Source of the DNA: Gimibacter soli
GTDB lineage: Bacteria > Pseudomonadota > Alphaproteobacteria > Sphingomonadales > Kordiimonadaceae
DNA length: 64,000 nt
Assembly (NCBI RefSeq): GCF_028463845.1
Contig: NZ_CP116805.1
Span: 1,116,001-1,180,000, forward strand
Direction of reading: 5' to 3'
Shown: positions 31,465-39,080 of the stretch, piece after piece
Numbering within the stretch: position 1 is the first letter of the stretch
How the letters are laid out: each line of letters begins with the position of its first letter
Translations under genes and position numbers: made by a program
The notes under the pieces: generated by a model
The model's database searches: none
Seen by the model: the letters and a program-made list of their open reading frames with translations, nothing else
What the model was told of the DNA's origin: nothing

Positions 31465-33171
31465 GTGAAACAGCCAACACCATATGACGTGATCGTTGTC
31501 GGCTCTGGCGCCGGCGGCGGCATGAGCGCCTATGTCCTTGCCAAGCGGGGGCTGAAGGTCCTGATGCTGGAAGCGGGCCGCGACTACAAGCCCGAAGAAG
31601 AAACCCCGATGTTCAATACGAACGCCGAGGCGCCGCTGCGGGGTGTTTCCACGCCGGACAAGCCCTTCGGTTACTATGACGCCACGGTCGATGGCGGCTG
31701 GACGGTGCCGGGCGAGCCCTACACGACCGCCCCCGGCGACCGCGAATTCATGTGGTGGCGCCCCCGCATGCTGGGTGGCCGCACCAACCATTGGGGCCGC
31801 ATCTCGCTGCGCTTCGGGCCTTATGATTTCAAGCCCTACAGCCGCGATGGCCTCGGCGTTGACTGGCCGATCAGCTACGACGAACTGGCGCCTTGGTACG
31901 ACAAGACCGAAAAGATCGTCGGCATCACCGGGGCGGGGCAGCTGGGCCTTGAAAACACGCCCGACAGCCCGCCCGGCATCCTCCATGATACCCCGACCCC
32001 GCGCCTGCATGAGATCATGATGACTCGCGCGTTCGAGGCGATGGGTATCCCCGTGGCACCGATGCGGGCGGCGGTGATCCAGAAGCCGATGGATGGTCGG
32101 TCAGCCTGCTTCTATGCCACCTCCTGCGGGCGGGGCTGCTCGATCAAGGCCATGTTCCAGACGACGACGGTACTGATCCCGCCGGCGCTTGCTACCGGCA
32201 ACCTCGATATCATCACCGATGCGATGGTCTATACGGTGGACATGGGCAAGGACGGCCGCGCCAAGGGTGTGACCTATATCGACCGGGTAAGCGGCGAGCA
32301 TAAAAGCGTGACGGCGAAGGCCGTGGTGCTGGCGGCAAGTGCGGCTGAAACGGCGCGCATCCTGTTGAACTCCAAAGACGGCCGCAACCCGGACGGGGTC
32401 GCCAATTCGTCGGGCACTGCCGGCAAGTATCTGATGGATACGGTTGGCACCGATAGCGGCGGCCATATTCCGATGCTTGAAGGCATGCCGTCCCGCAACG
32501 ACGATGGCATGTCGGGCGCGCACATCTATGTGCCCTGGTGGGGATACCAGCAGCAGGCGCGGAAGGAACTGCCGTTCCCGCGCGGCTATCATATCGAGGT
32601 CGGCGGCGGCCAGCGGATGCCGGGCATGGGCATCGGCGACTTGGCTGACTATAGCGACGTCCCCTTCGGCGCGGGCCTGCGCAAACAGATGCGCCACTAT
32701 TATGGCTCCGACATCGGCTTTGCCGGTCGCGGCGAGATGATCCCGAACGACGACTGCTATGCCGAGATCGACCCGGATATAAAAGACCGGTTCGGCATCC
32801 CGGTGCTGCGCTTCCACTGGAAATGGTCCGAGCATGAAATCGGCCAGGCGGCCCATATGCGCAAGACCTTCCACGAGATCATCGACCGGCTGGGCGGCAA
32901 GGTAACCTACGGGTTCGAAACCGACGGCGAAAAGGCGATTGCGGCGGGCGGCGAGATCATCCACGAGGTCGGCTGTGCCCGTATGGGCGACAATCCCAAA
33001 ACCAGCGTCGTCAACAAATGGGGGCAGGCGTGGGATGTGAAGAATCTCTTCATCACCGATGGCGCCGTGCTGCCATCGAACCCTGACAAGAACCCGACGC
33101 TGACGATCCTGTCGCTTGCCATGCGCAACGCCAACTATCTTGCCGACGAAGCCGCGAAGGGGAATCTCTGA
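31465..33171 (+). CDS. GMC-family FAD sugar dehydrogenase large subunit (glucoside 3-dehydrogenase-like)
   Basis: The 568-residue protein has the N-terminal FAD motif (DVIVVGSGAGGGMSAYVLA), catalytic His500 (HEVGCARMG) and Asn543 (KNPTLTIL). Cysteines 215, 221 and 225 form C-x5-C-x3-C, resembling the [3Fe-4S] ligands of bacterial FAD-dependent glucose and glucoside dehydrogenases that pass electrons to cytochrome c. It has no signal peptide; export is expected by hitch-hiking on the Tat-signal small subunit encoded next. GTG start after GAGGGGGAG. No cytochrome subunit gene follows. Confidence 0.88.
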   Translation: MKQPTPYDVIVVGSGAGGGMSAYVLAKRGLKVLMLEAGRDYKPEEETPMFNTNAEAPLRGVSTPDKPFGYYDATVDGGWTVPGEPYTTAPGDREFMWWRPRMLGGRTNHWGRISLRFGPYDFKPYSRDGLGVDWPISYDELAPWYDKTEKIVGITGAGQLGLENTPDSPPGILHDTPTPRLHEIMMTRAFEAMGIPVAPMRAAVIQKPMDGRSACFYATSCGRGCSIKAMFQTTTVLIPPALATGNLDIITDAMVYTVDMGKDGRAKGVTYIDRVSGEHKSVTAKAVVLAASAAETARILLNSKDGRNPDGVANSSGTAGKYLMDTVGTDSGGHIPMLEGMPSRNDDGMSGAHIYVPWWGYQQQARKELPFPRGYHIEVGGGQRMPGMGIGDLADYSDVPFGAGLRKQMRHYYGSDIGFAGRGEMIPNDDCYAEIDPDIKDRFGIPVLRFHWKWSEHEIGQAAHMRKTFHEIIDRLGGKVTYGFETDGEKAIAAGGEIIHEVGCARMGDNPKTSVVNKWGQAWDVKNLFITDGAVLPSNPDKNPTLTILSLAMRNANYLADEAAKGNL

Positions 33172-33803
33172 TGTCACCCTATGTTTCGAAAATCGACCGC
33201 CGCACGGCGCTGAAATGGCTTTCGGCGGCAGCTGTCACGCTTGCCGTCGCCCCCACCATGGCGCGCGCCGCAACCTATGTGAAAACGCCGAAGGGCTATG
33301 GCACCGACCCGGACATGCTGAACCCCACATCGCCGTGGGACAGGATCATGACCGACCGGCAACTGCAGCTGACGGCGGTGCTGACCGATATTATCCTGCC
33401 GGCTGAAGGCGAGCATCCGGCACCGAGCGCCATCGGCGTGCCGGACTTTGTGAATGAGTGGGTCTCAAGCCCCTATGAGCAGACCAAATCCGACCAGAAG
33501 GTAATTTTGGAAGGCCTTGATTGGATCGACGCAGAAGCGAAAGGCCGTGGCGCCAAGGGCTTTGTGGAAGCGGATTCGGGTGTGCAGATGGCCATCGTCA
33601 CCGCCATCGCGAAGCCGGATGCGAGTGCGGCCCACGCCTTCTTCAAACGGTTCCGCCATCTCACCCTTGGCGGATACTATTCCACCCCCGAAGGCTTTGC
33701 CGACATCGGCTATATCGGCAACGTGCCGATGGAAAGCTATCCGGGGCCGGACGCGACAATGAAAGCCATGCTCGAAGAGCGCATGAAAGCGATAGGAATC
33801 TGA
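33171..33803 (+). CDS. Gluconate 2-dehydrogenase subunit 3 family protein (Tat-exported small subunit)
   Basis: The 210-residue protein has a twin-arginine signal (DRRTALKWLSAAAV, residues about 9-22, cleavage after ARA) and the subunit-3 fold (LTAVLTDIILPAEGEHPAPS, VPDFVNEWVSSPYEQ). In this family the small subunit carries the folded GMC large subunit through the Tat system. The ATG overlaps the GMC stop by one base (TGATG), which ensures coupled synthesis. Confidence 0.9.
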   Translation: MSPYVSKIDRRTALKWLSAAAVTLAVAPTMARAATYVKTPKGYGTDPDMLNPTSPWDRIMTDRQLQLTAVLTDIILPAEGEHPAPSAIGVPDFVNEWVSSPYEQTKSDQKVILEGLDWIDAEAKGRGAKGFVEADSGVQMAIVTAIAKPDASAAHAFFKRFRHLTLGGYYSTPEGFADIGYIGNVPMESYPGPDATMKAMLEERMKAIGI

Positions 33804-33805
33804 CC

Positions 33806-34450
33806 ATGAAGAAACTGTTTCTGGCCCTCGCGCTGATCAGCGCACCCGCCATGGCCGATGACTGGCAAACGCTGGATGCCAGCCAGTGGCGTGCCTACAA
33901 GGGCGAATCCATTCCAGCCGGCTGGCACGCTGAAGGCGACACGCTTTCGATGGTGAAATCACCGGCGGGCGATATCGTCTCGAAAGAGACCTATGGCAGC
34001 TTCGAGCTGACGTTCGAATGGAAGATTTCAGCCGGTGGAAACAGTGGCGTCTTCTTCCATGTGCAAGAGTCGCCCGATCTTTCCCAGACCTATTTCTCCG
34101 GCCCCGAATATCAGGTGCTGGATAACAAGGGCCGCAGCGAGCCGCCGATCGAGCAGGCTGGCGGGCTTTATATTCTGTATGCGCCCGAGGCCGACTATAC
34201 GAAGCCGGTTGGCGAGTTCAACGAGGGGCGTATTCTGGTTGACGGCAGCAAGGTGGAACACTGGCTGAACGGCCACAAGGTCGCCGCCTACGATATGGCA
34301 TCTGACGATTTCAAGGCGCGGGTGGCCGCCAGCAAGTTTGCCAAATGGCCGGCCTTCGCCGCTTCGCCTTCGGGGCATATCGCCCTGCAGGATCACGGCG
34401 ACCCGGTCACCTACCGCAATATCCGTATCCGCCGCCTGTCGGCTGAATAA
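33806..34450 (+). CDS. Secreted DUF1080 protein (3-keto-disaccharide hydrolase-like)
   Basis: The 214-residue protein has a signal peptide (MKKLFLALALISAPAMA) and one laminin-G-like beta-sandwich (YGSFELTFEWKISAGGNSGV, EYQVLDNKGR, HIALQDHGDPVTYRNIRI). Pfam describes this family as 3-keto-disaccharide hydrolase. Placement directly after the oxidase subunits suggests it cleaves the 3-keto glycoside that the GMC enzyme makes in the periplasm. The ATG lies two bases after the previous stop. The longer in-frame extension upstream overlaps the previous gene and is rejected. Confidence 0.88.
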   Translation: MKKLFLALALISAPAMADDWQTLDASQWRAYKGESIPAGWHAEGDTLSMVKSPAGDIVSKETYGSFELTFEWKISAGGNSGVFFHVQESPDLSQTYFSGPEYQVLDNKGRSEPPIEQAGGLYILYAPEADYTKPVGEFNEGRILVDGSKVEHWLNGHKVAAYDMASDDFKARVAASKFAKWPAFAASPSGHIALQDHGDPVTYRNIRIRRLSAE

Positions 34451-34506
34451 GGACGCGCGAGGCGAGGGGCCTCGCGACCGTCACCGTCACCAAGGGGGAG
34501 GGGTGG

Positions 34507-35718
34507 ATGGACACCAAACGCTACGCGCAGCTGAGCGCGATGATGTTCCTGCAGTTTTTCGTGTGGGGGGCGTGGTTTGTCACGCTTGGCACCTATCTCG
34601 CCGGGCTCGGCTTTTCGGGCGCCGAGATCGGCACCGCGTATCTGACGAACAATATCGGCGCGATCATCTCGCCCTTCTTCATCGGTCTGGTGGCTGACCG
34701 CTATTTCAACGCCGAAAAGGTGATGGCAGCACTGCACCTTTTGGGTGGTGCCGTACTTTTCTATGTGTCGGACCTCGCGACCACGAGCGCAATCATCATC
34801 GGGCTGCTGGTCTATAATGCCTGCTATATGCCGACACTTGCCCTCGTCAATTCCGTCGCCTTCAACCAGATGGCGGAGCCGGACGCCGAGTTTCCTCGCG
34901 TGCGGGTTTGGGGCACGCTCGGCTGGATCGTGGCGGGGCTTGCCATCACCTACGGGCTGACGAGCACCGGCAGCAATGTGGAAGCGACGGACCTGCCGAT
35001 GAAGATGGCGGCTGCGGCCTCCATCCTGCTCGGCCTCATGAGCCTGACACTGCCCGCAACCCCGCCGGGCAAGGCGGGCCAGAAGGCAAGCCTTGGCGAA
35101 ATCCTTGGCCTTGATGCGCTGGCGCTGTTGAAAGACCGCTCGTTTGCGATCTTTGCGGCATCGTCGCTGCTCATCTCCATTCCGCTCGCCTTCTATTATG
35201 CCTTCACGAACCTTTATCTGAACGAGCTGGGGATCGAGGGCGTGGCCGCCAAGATGAGCCTAGGTCAGGTGTCGGAGGTCGGCTTCATGGTGCTGATGCC
35301 CTTCTTCTTCCGCCGCCTTGGCGTGAAATGGATGCTGTTTGCGGGCATGCTGGCCTGGGTGGTGCGCTATGGCTTCTTTGCCACCGCGGCGACCGACGCC
35401 ACCGTTGGGCTTCTGCTTGCTGGTATCCTGCTGCACGGGGTCTGCTACGACTTCTTCTTCGTCACCGGGCAGATTTATGTGGACCGCAAGGCGGACAAGA
35501 AAATCCGGGCAAGCGCACAGGGCTTCATCACGCTTATCACATACGGCGTGGGCCTTGCCATCGGCTCGAGCATTGCCGGGCAGGTTGTGGACCATTTCAC
35601 GGTGGACGGTGCGCGCGAATGGGCGGCCATCTGGTGGGTGCCCGCGGGCTTCGCCGCCATCGTGCTGGCGCTTTTCACCCTTCTTTTCCGCGAAGAGAAA
35701 GACACGGCCGGGGCATAG
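34507..35718 (+). CDS. NupG/nucleoside:H+ symporter-like MFS transporter
   Basis: The 403-residue membrane protein has about 12 helices and the NupG-family pattern (YAQLSAMMFLQFFVWGAWFV, GTAYLTNNIGAIISPFFIG, FPRVRVWGTLGWIVAGL). E. coli NupG takes up nucleosides, but relatives are commonly encoded beside DUF1080 and Gfo/Idh genes, where they probably carry sugars. Here it probably imports the keto sugar or aglycone products. AAGGGGGAGGGG precedes the ATG, and a terminator overlaps its stop. Confidence 0.87.
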   Translation: MDTKRYAQLSAMMFLQFFVWGAWFVTLGTYLAGLGFSGAEIGTAYLTNNIGAIISPFFIGLVADRYFNAEKVMAALHLLGGAVLFYVSDLATTSAIIIGLLVYNACYMPTLALVNSVAFNQMAEPDAEFPRVRVWGTLGWIVAGLAITYGLTSTGSNVEATDLPMKMAAAASILLGLMSLTLPATPPGKAGQKASLGEILGLDALALLKDRSFAIFAASSLLISIPLAFYYAFTNLYLNELGIEGVAAKMSLGQVSEVGFMVLMPFFFRRLGVKWMLFAGMLAWVVRYGFFATAATDATVGLLLAGILLHGVCYDFFFVTGQIYVDRKADKKIRASAQGFITLITYGVGLAIGSSIAGQVVDHFTVDGAREWAAIWWVPAGFAAIVLALFTLLFREEKDTAGA

Positions 35719-35730
35719 TCCCGGCCGTTT
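35704..35730 (+). terminator. Terminator of the GMC-MFS operon
   Basis: ACGGCCGGG pairs perfectly with CCCGGCCGT and is followed by TTT. The loop contains the stop codon of the transporter gene. Confidence 0.7.
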
Positions 35731-35784
35731 GGCCATGGCAACGGGCATGCTTCGGCCGCCTCCCCAATCCGCCTGAAAAGATAT

Positions 35785-35802
35785 TAACACGCTTGTGAGT
35801 GA
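35785..35802. promoter_or_regulatory. Shared dyad motif, copy A, before the MHS transporter
   Basis: TAACACGCTTGTGAGTGA, preceded by TAT and followed by AAT, fits the TNACWC-N6-GAGTNA pattern also found at 39005, 40744 and 47291. It overlaps a weak -35 (TTGTGA) with TACATC 17 bp on. It is a candidate operator for the TetR protein at 46544. Confidence 0.62.
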
Positions 35803-35856
35803 ATTTACTTTCTGCTACATCCTGCCCTGAGGGAAAATACGGGAGAGGAGAAAGCC

Positions 35857-37554
35857 ATGTCGCTTGACGGGGACAAGGGTGCCGGCTCGGCTGCGGTCGG
35901 GGGAGCGCTGCCCAAGCATCACGAAGCCACGAAGAAAGAGAAGCTGGTTATCGCTGCCTCTTCGCTCGGCACCATGTTCGAATGGTACGATTTTTATCTC
36001 TACGGGCTTTTGGCGACCTATATCTCCAGCCATTTCTTTTCCGGTGTGAATGAAACCACGGCCTTCATTCTGGCGCTCGCAGCTTTTGCAGCGGGTTTTG
36101 CGGTTCGCCCGTTCGGCTCGCTCGTCTTCGGCCGGATCGGTGATCTGGTCGGGCGGAAATATACCTTCCTTGTCACCATGGGGCTGATGGGCCTTTCGAC
36201 CTTCGCAGTCGGCCTGTTGCCGAATTACGATCAGATCGGCGTTGCCGCCCCCATCATCCTTGTCGGCCTGCGCCTGTTGCAGGGGCTGGCGGTTGGCGGC
36301 GAATATGGGGGGGCTGCGACCTATGTGGCCGAGCACGCCCCGAACAACCGGCGCGGCCTTTACACCAGCTTCATCCAGACAACCGCCACGCTTGGCCTTA
36401 TCACTGCGCTGATGCTGGTGATCGGCCTGCGCACCGTGTTGGGTGAGGAAGCCTTTGGCGACTGGGGCTGGCGGGTGCCTTTCCTTGTGTCGATCCTCCT
36501 TCTCGCCATTTCGCTGTGGATCCGCATGAAGCTTGATGAAAGCCCGGTCTTCAAGAAGATGAAGGCGGAAGGATCGACCTCGAAGGCGCCGATCAGCGAA
36601 GCCTTCGGCAAATGGAAGAATCTGAAGTTCGGCCTGATTGCGCTTTTCGGTGCAGTCGCGGGGCAGGCGGTGATCGGCTACACAGGTCAGTTCTACACGC
36701 TTTTCTATCTGGAAAAGGTGATGAAGGTGGACCCGGCAACCGCCAATATCATGATCGCGACGGCCCTTGCCATCGGCACGCCTTTCTTCGTGATCTTCGC
36801 CTGGCTCAGTGACCGGATCGGTCGCAAGCCGATCATCGTGACCTCGTGTCTGGTGGCGGCCCTTGCCTTCTTCCCGATGTTCAAGGCGCTGACCTATGCG
36901 GGAAACCCGGCGCTTGCGGCGGCGGTGGCAAATTCGCCCGTCATGGTGCTGGCGCATGCCGAGGAATGCTCGCTGCAGTTCGACCCCGTCGGCAGCAACA
37001 AGTTCGACGCCACCAGCTGCGATATTGCCAAAACTTACCTCGCCAAGGGCGGCATCAACTATGGCAACGTGGACGCCCCCGCCGGCACGATTGCAATGGT
37101 GCGGGTGGGCGAGCGTGAAATCGCGGCACCTGACCCCGTCGGTATGACAGACGCTGGAAAGGCCGCTGCCATCGCTGCATTCGGCGCCGAGATGAAAGCG
37201 GCCCTTGATGCGGCGGGCTACCCCGAGAAGGCTGACCCCGAAGGCATCAATAAGCCGCTGGTGATCCTGATCCTTGTGGGGCTCGTGATCCTTGTGACAG
37301 CACCCTATGCGCCGCTCGCGGCATTGCTTGTCGAAATGTTCCCGGCGCGGATCCGCTATACCGCCATGTCGCTGCCTTATCATATCGGCAACGGATGGTT
37401 CGGTGGCTTCCTGCCGTCTGCCGCCTTCGCGATGGTCGCGGCAACGGGGGATATCTATTACGGCCTGTGGTATCCGGTGGCGATTGCGGCCATGACCTTC
37501 GTGGTTGGTGCGCTGTTCCTGCCTGAAACCTTCCGTCGGAATATCGACGACTAG
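35857..37554 (+). CDS. MHS/ProP-type MFS transporter with a large extracytoplasmic insert
   Basis: The 565-residue proton symporter has the MHS motifs (GTMFEWYDFYLYG, RPFGSLVFGRIGDLVGRKY, LQGLAVGGEYGGAATY, DRIGRKPII). Between two membrane helices, residues about 345-465 are hydrophilic and contain Cys371 and Cys388. MHS members carry organic acids, betaines or aromatic acids; the cluster context suggests an organic-acid product. GGGAGAGGAG precedes the ATG. The dyad motif copy A is about 55 bp upstream. Confidence 0.9.
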   Translation: MSLDGDKGAGSAAVGGALPKHHEATKKEKLVIAASSLGTMFEWYDFYLYGLLATYISSHFFSGVNETTAFILALAAFAAGFAVRPFGSLVFGRIGDLVGRKYTFLVTMGLMGLSTFAVGLLPNYDQIGVAAPIILVGLRLLQGLAVGGEYGGAATYVAEHAPNNRRGLYTSFIQTTATLGLITALMLVIGLRTVLGEEAFGDWGWRVPFLVSILLLAISLWIRMKLDESPVFKKMKAEGSTSKAPISEAFGKWKNLKFGLIALFGAVAGQAVIGYTGQFYTLFYLEKVMKVDPATANIMIATALAIGTPFFVIFAWLSDRIGRKPIIVTSCLVAALAFFPMFKALTYAGNPALAAAVANSPVMVLAHAEECSLQFDPVGSNKFDATSCDIAKTYLAKGGINYGNVDAPAGTIAMVRVGEREIAAPDPVGMTDAGKAAAIAAFGAEMKAALDAAGYPEKADPEGINKPLVILILVGLVILVTAPYAPLAALLVEMFPARIRYTAMSLPYHIGNGWFGGFLPSAAFAMVAATGDIYYGLWYPVAIAAMTFVVGALFLPETFRRNIDD

Positions 37555-37630
37555 GCCATTGGCGCTGCGCCGGGGCCGGGTTATCCCCCCGGCTTCGGAC
37601 CTTGGCCCCGCGCGGCGCCTTCTTCTTTCG

Positions 37631-38941
37631 TCAGATTTTCAAGGCAGCCACCAGCAACCGCTGGAAGGCTGTCGTTGTTTCTGCGACCGCCGCTGCCACC
37701 ACGCAGCGGGCGTCATCTTCCGCCACATGATGAAAGCGGTGTATCCCGAAGATGCCGGCAACCGACGGGTAGCCGGCAGCGATGATGCCGGTCAGTTCCC
37801 CCGCCGACAGATCCTGGCTCGAATAGGGTGCCTCAAGCCCCGAAAGGCCGGCGAACAGCTCGCGTGCTGCTGGCAGCAGGGCAGGGCTTGTGACCAGATA
37901 ACGCTGTGCATCTGTACCCGGCAGCGGCATGGGCGCGCCGGTGATTTCGTGCCAGTCGCGTGCCGCCAGATTGGCGCCGAGATGCAGCCAGAAATCCGTC
38001 TCGGCCGGTTTTGGTGCCATCGCCTTCATCGATTCCTCGGCGCCCAGATATTCATATTCGTGACCGCTGTTGCAGACGAAGGCGAGGTTATGGCTGGTAA
38101 CGGCCGCGGCTGCCCAGCGTGCGATTGCAAGCCAGGCGGCAACCCCGCCGCCCCGCTCGCCCGCACAGGTGAACCAGCCGGACCGCGGGGTCGATACGAT
38201 CAGCCAGCGTCCCTTGCCGCGGTCGATCCGCCCGACAAAGTTGAAAGCCGGCCGCCGGCTGCTCTCACCTGTCAGATACAGCGTCGCTGTTTCGCCTGCC
38301 ATGGCGGCTGCGAGGAAGGGGGCGGCGTCTTCAGGTGCGATCAGTGCCGTGGGGCCGGCAAACATCGGCTTGCGACCATCGGTATTCAGCGCGATCACCT
38401 TGCCGCTCGGGCCGTTGGTGATGATCACGGCTGCCACCGCCCCGGCGGCAAAGGCAGCCTTTGTCGGCGCCCAGATCGCCTTCGACAGGGCCGAGGACCA
38501 GCGACCATGCGGCAGGTCGATCAGCGCAATGGCGCCATCGAGCGGTGCACTGGCCCGCCCCGCGGCATCCACCCGAACGATCCGGGCACTTATCCCCTCC
38601 GCGCTCGTGGGCATCACAATGGGCTGCGGCCACACATTGGCTTTGGCGTCACCTGACACCAGCTCCGTGCGGGCGGGGGCAAAGGAAGGCACTGAAACGC
38701 TTTGGCGCTCAATTTCGAAACCGGCCTTGACCAGTTCGCCTGCCATCCAGTCGCCGCAGGCTTTGTCGCCGGGGCCGCCGGCCTGTTTGCTGCCGAAGCC
38801 GATGTACCGGATCAGATCGTCCGTCACGTTGCCGGTGATCGTGTCGTCTGCCTTGGTTGGTGCGGCGCTTGCCGTCAGGCCGCCCATGAAGGGCAGCATC
38901 ATGCCACCGGCCAAAAATCCGCGCCTCGTTGGTCCCCTCAC
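37631..38941 (-). CDS. Tat-exported M28-like peptidase with altered metal site
   Basis: The 436-residue protein opens with a twin-arginine signal (PTRRGFLAGGMM). A PA-like insert (about residues 130-240) and an M28 aminopeptidase-like core follow. Where active M28 enzymes have AHYDS and PGADDNASG, this protein has STPRS and CAGERGGG, so key His and Asp metal ligands seem missing, while GHEYEYLGAEE and FHHVAED keep some equivalents. A GTG start at 38941 is preferred over ATG 38959 because AGGGGGAG lies seven bases before it. Divergent from the carboxylesterase gene. Confidence 0.72.
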   Translation of the reverse strand: MRGPTRRGFLAGGMMLPFMGGLTASAAPTKADDTITGNVTDDLIRYIGFGSKQAGGPGDKACGDWMAGELVKAGFEIERQSVSVPSFAPARTELVSGDAKANVWPQPIVMPTSAEGISARIVRVDAAGRASAPLDGAIALIDLPHGRWSSALSKAIWAPTKAAFAAGAVAAVIITNGPSGKVIALNTDGRKPMFAGPTALIAPEDAAPFLAAAMAGETATLYLTGESSRRPAFNFVGRIDRGKGRWLIVSTPRSGWFTCAGERGGGVAAWLAIARWAAAAVTSHNLAFVCNSGHEYEYLGAEESMKAMAPKPAETDFWLHLGANLAARDWHEITGAPMPLPGTDAQRYLVTSPALLPAARELFAGLSGLEAPYSSQDLSAGELTGIIAAGYPSVAGIFGIHRFHHVAEDDARCVVAAAVAETTTAFQRLLVAALKI

Positions 38942-39004
38942 TGCTATGCTCCCCCTCATGGCGGTTGCGGGGCCTGTTCCGCAAATCACGCCTTGCACAA
39001 ATAT

Positions 39005-39022
39005 TAACTCGCATGAGAGTTT
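39005..39022. promoter_or_regulatory. Shared dyad motif, copy B, between M28-like and esterase genes
   Basis: TAACTCGCATGAGAGTTT contains the perfect dyad AACTC-N6-GAGTT and is preceded by TAT. It lies midway between the divergent starts, so one site can control both. Confidence 0.65.
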
Positions 39023-39080
39023 ATATGAATGCGCAGGGGAGACAAGCGCACGATCTGCAACGGCAATGGGGGAGCCTGCC

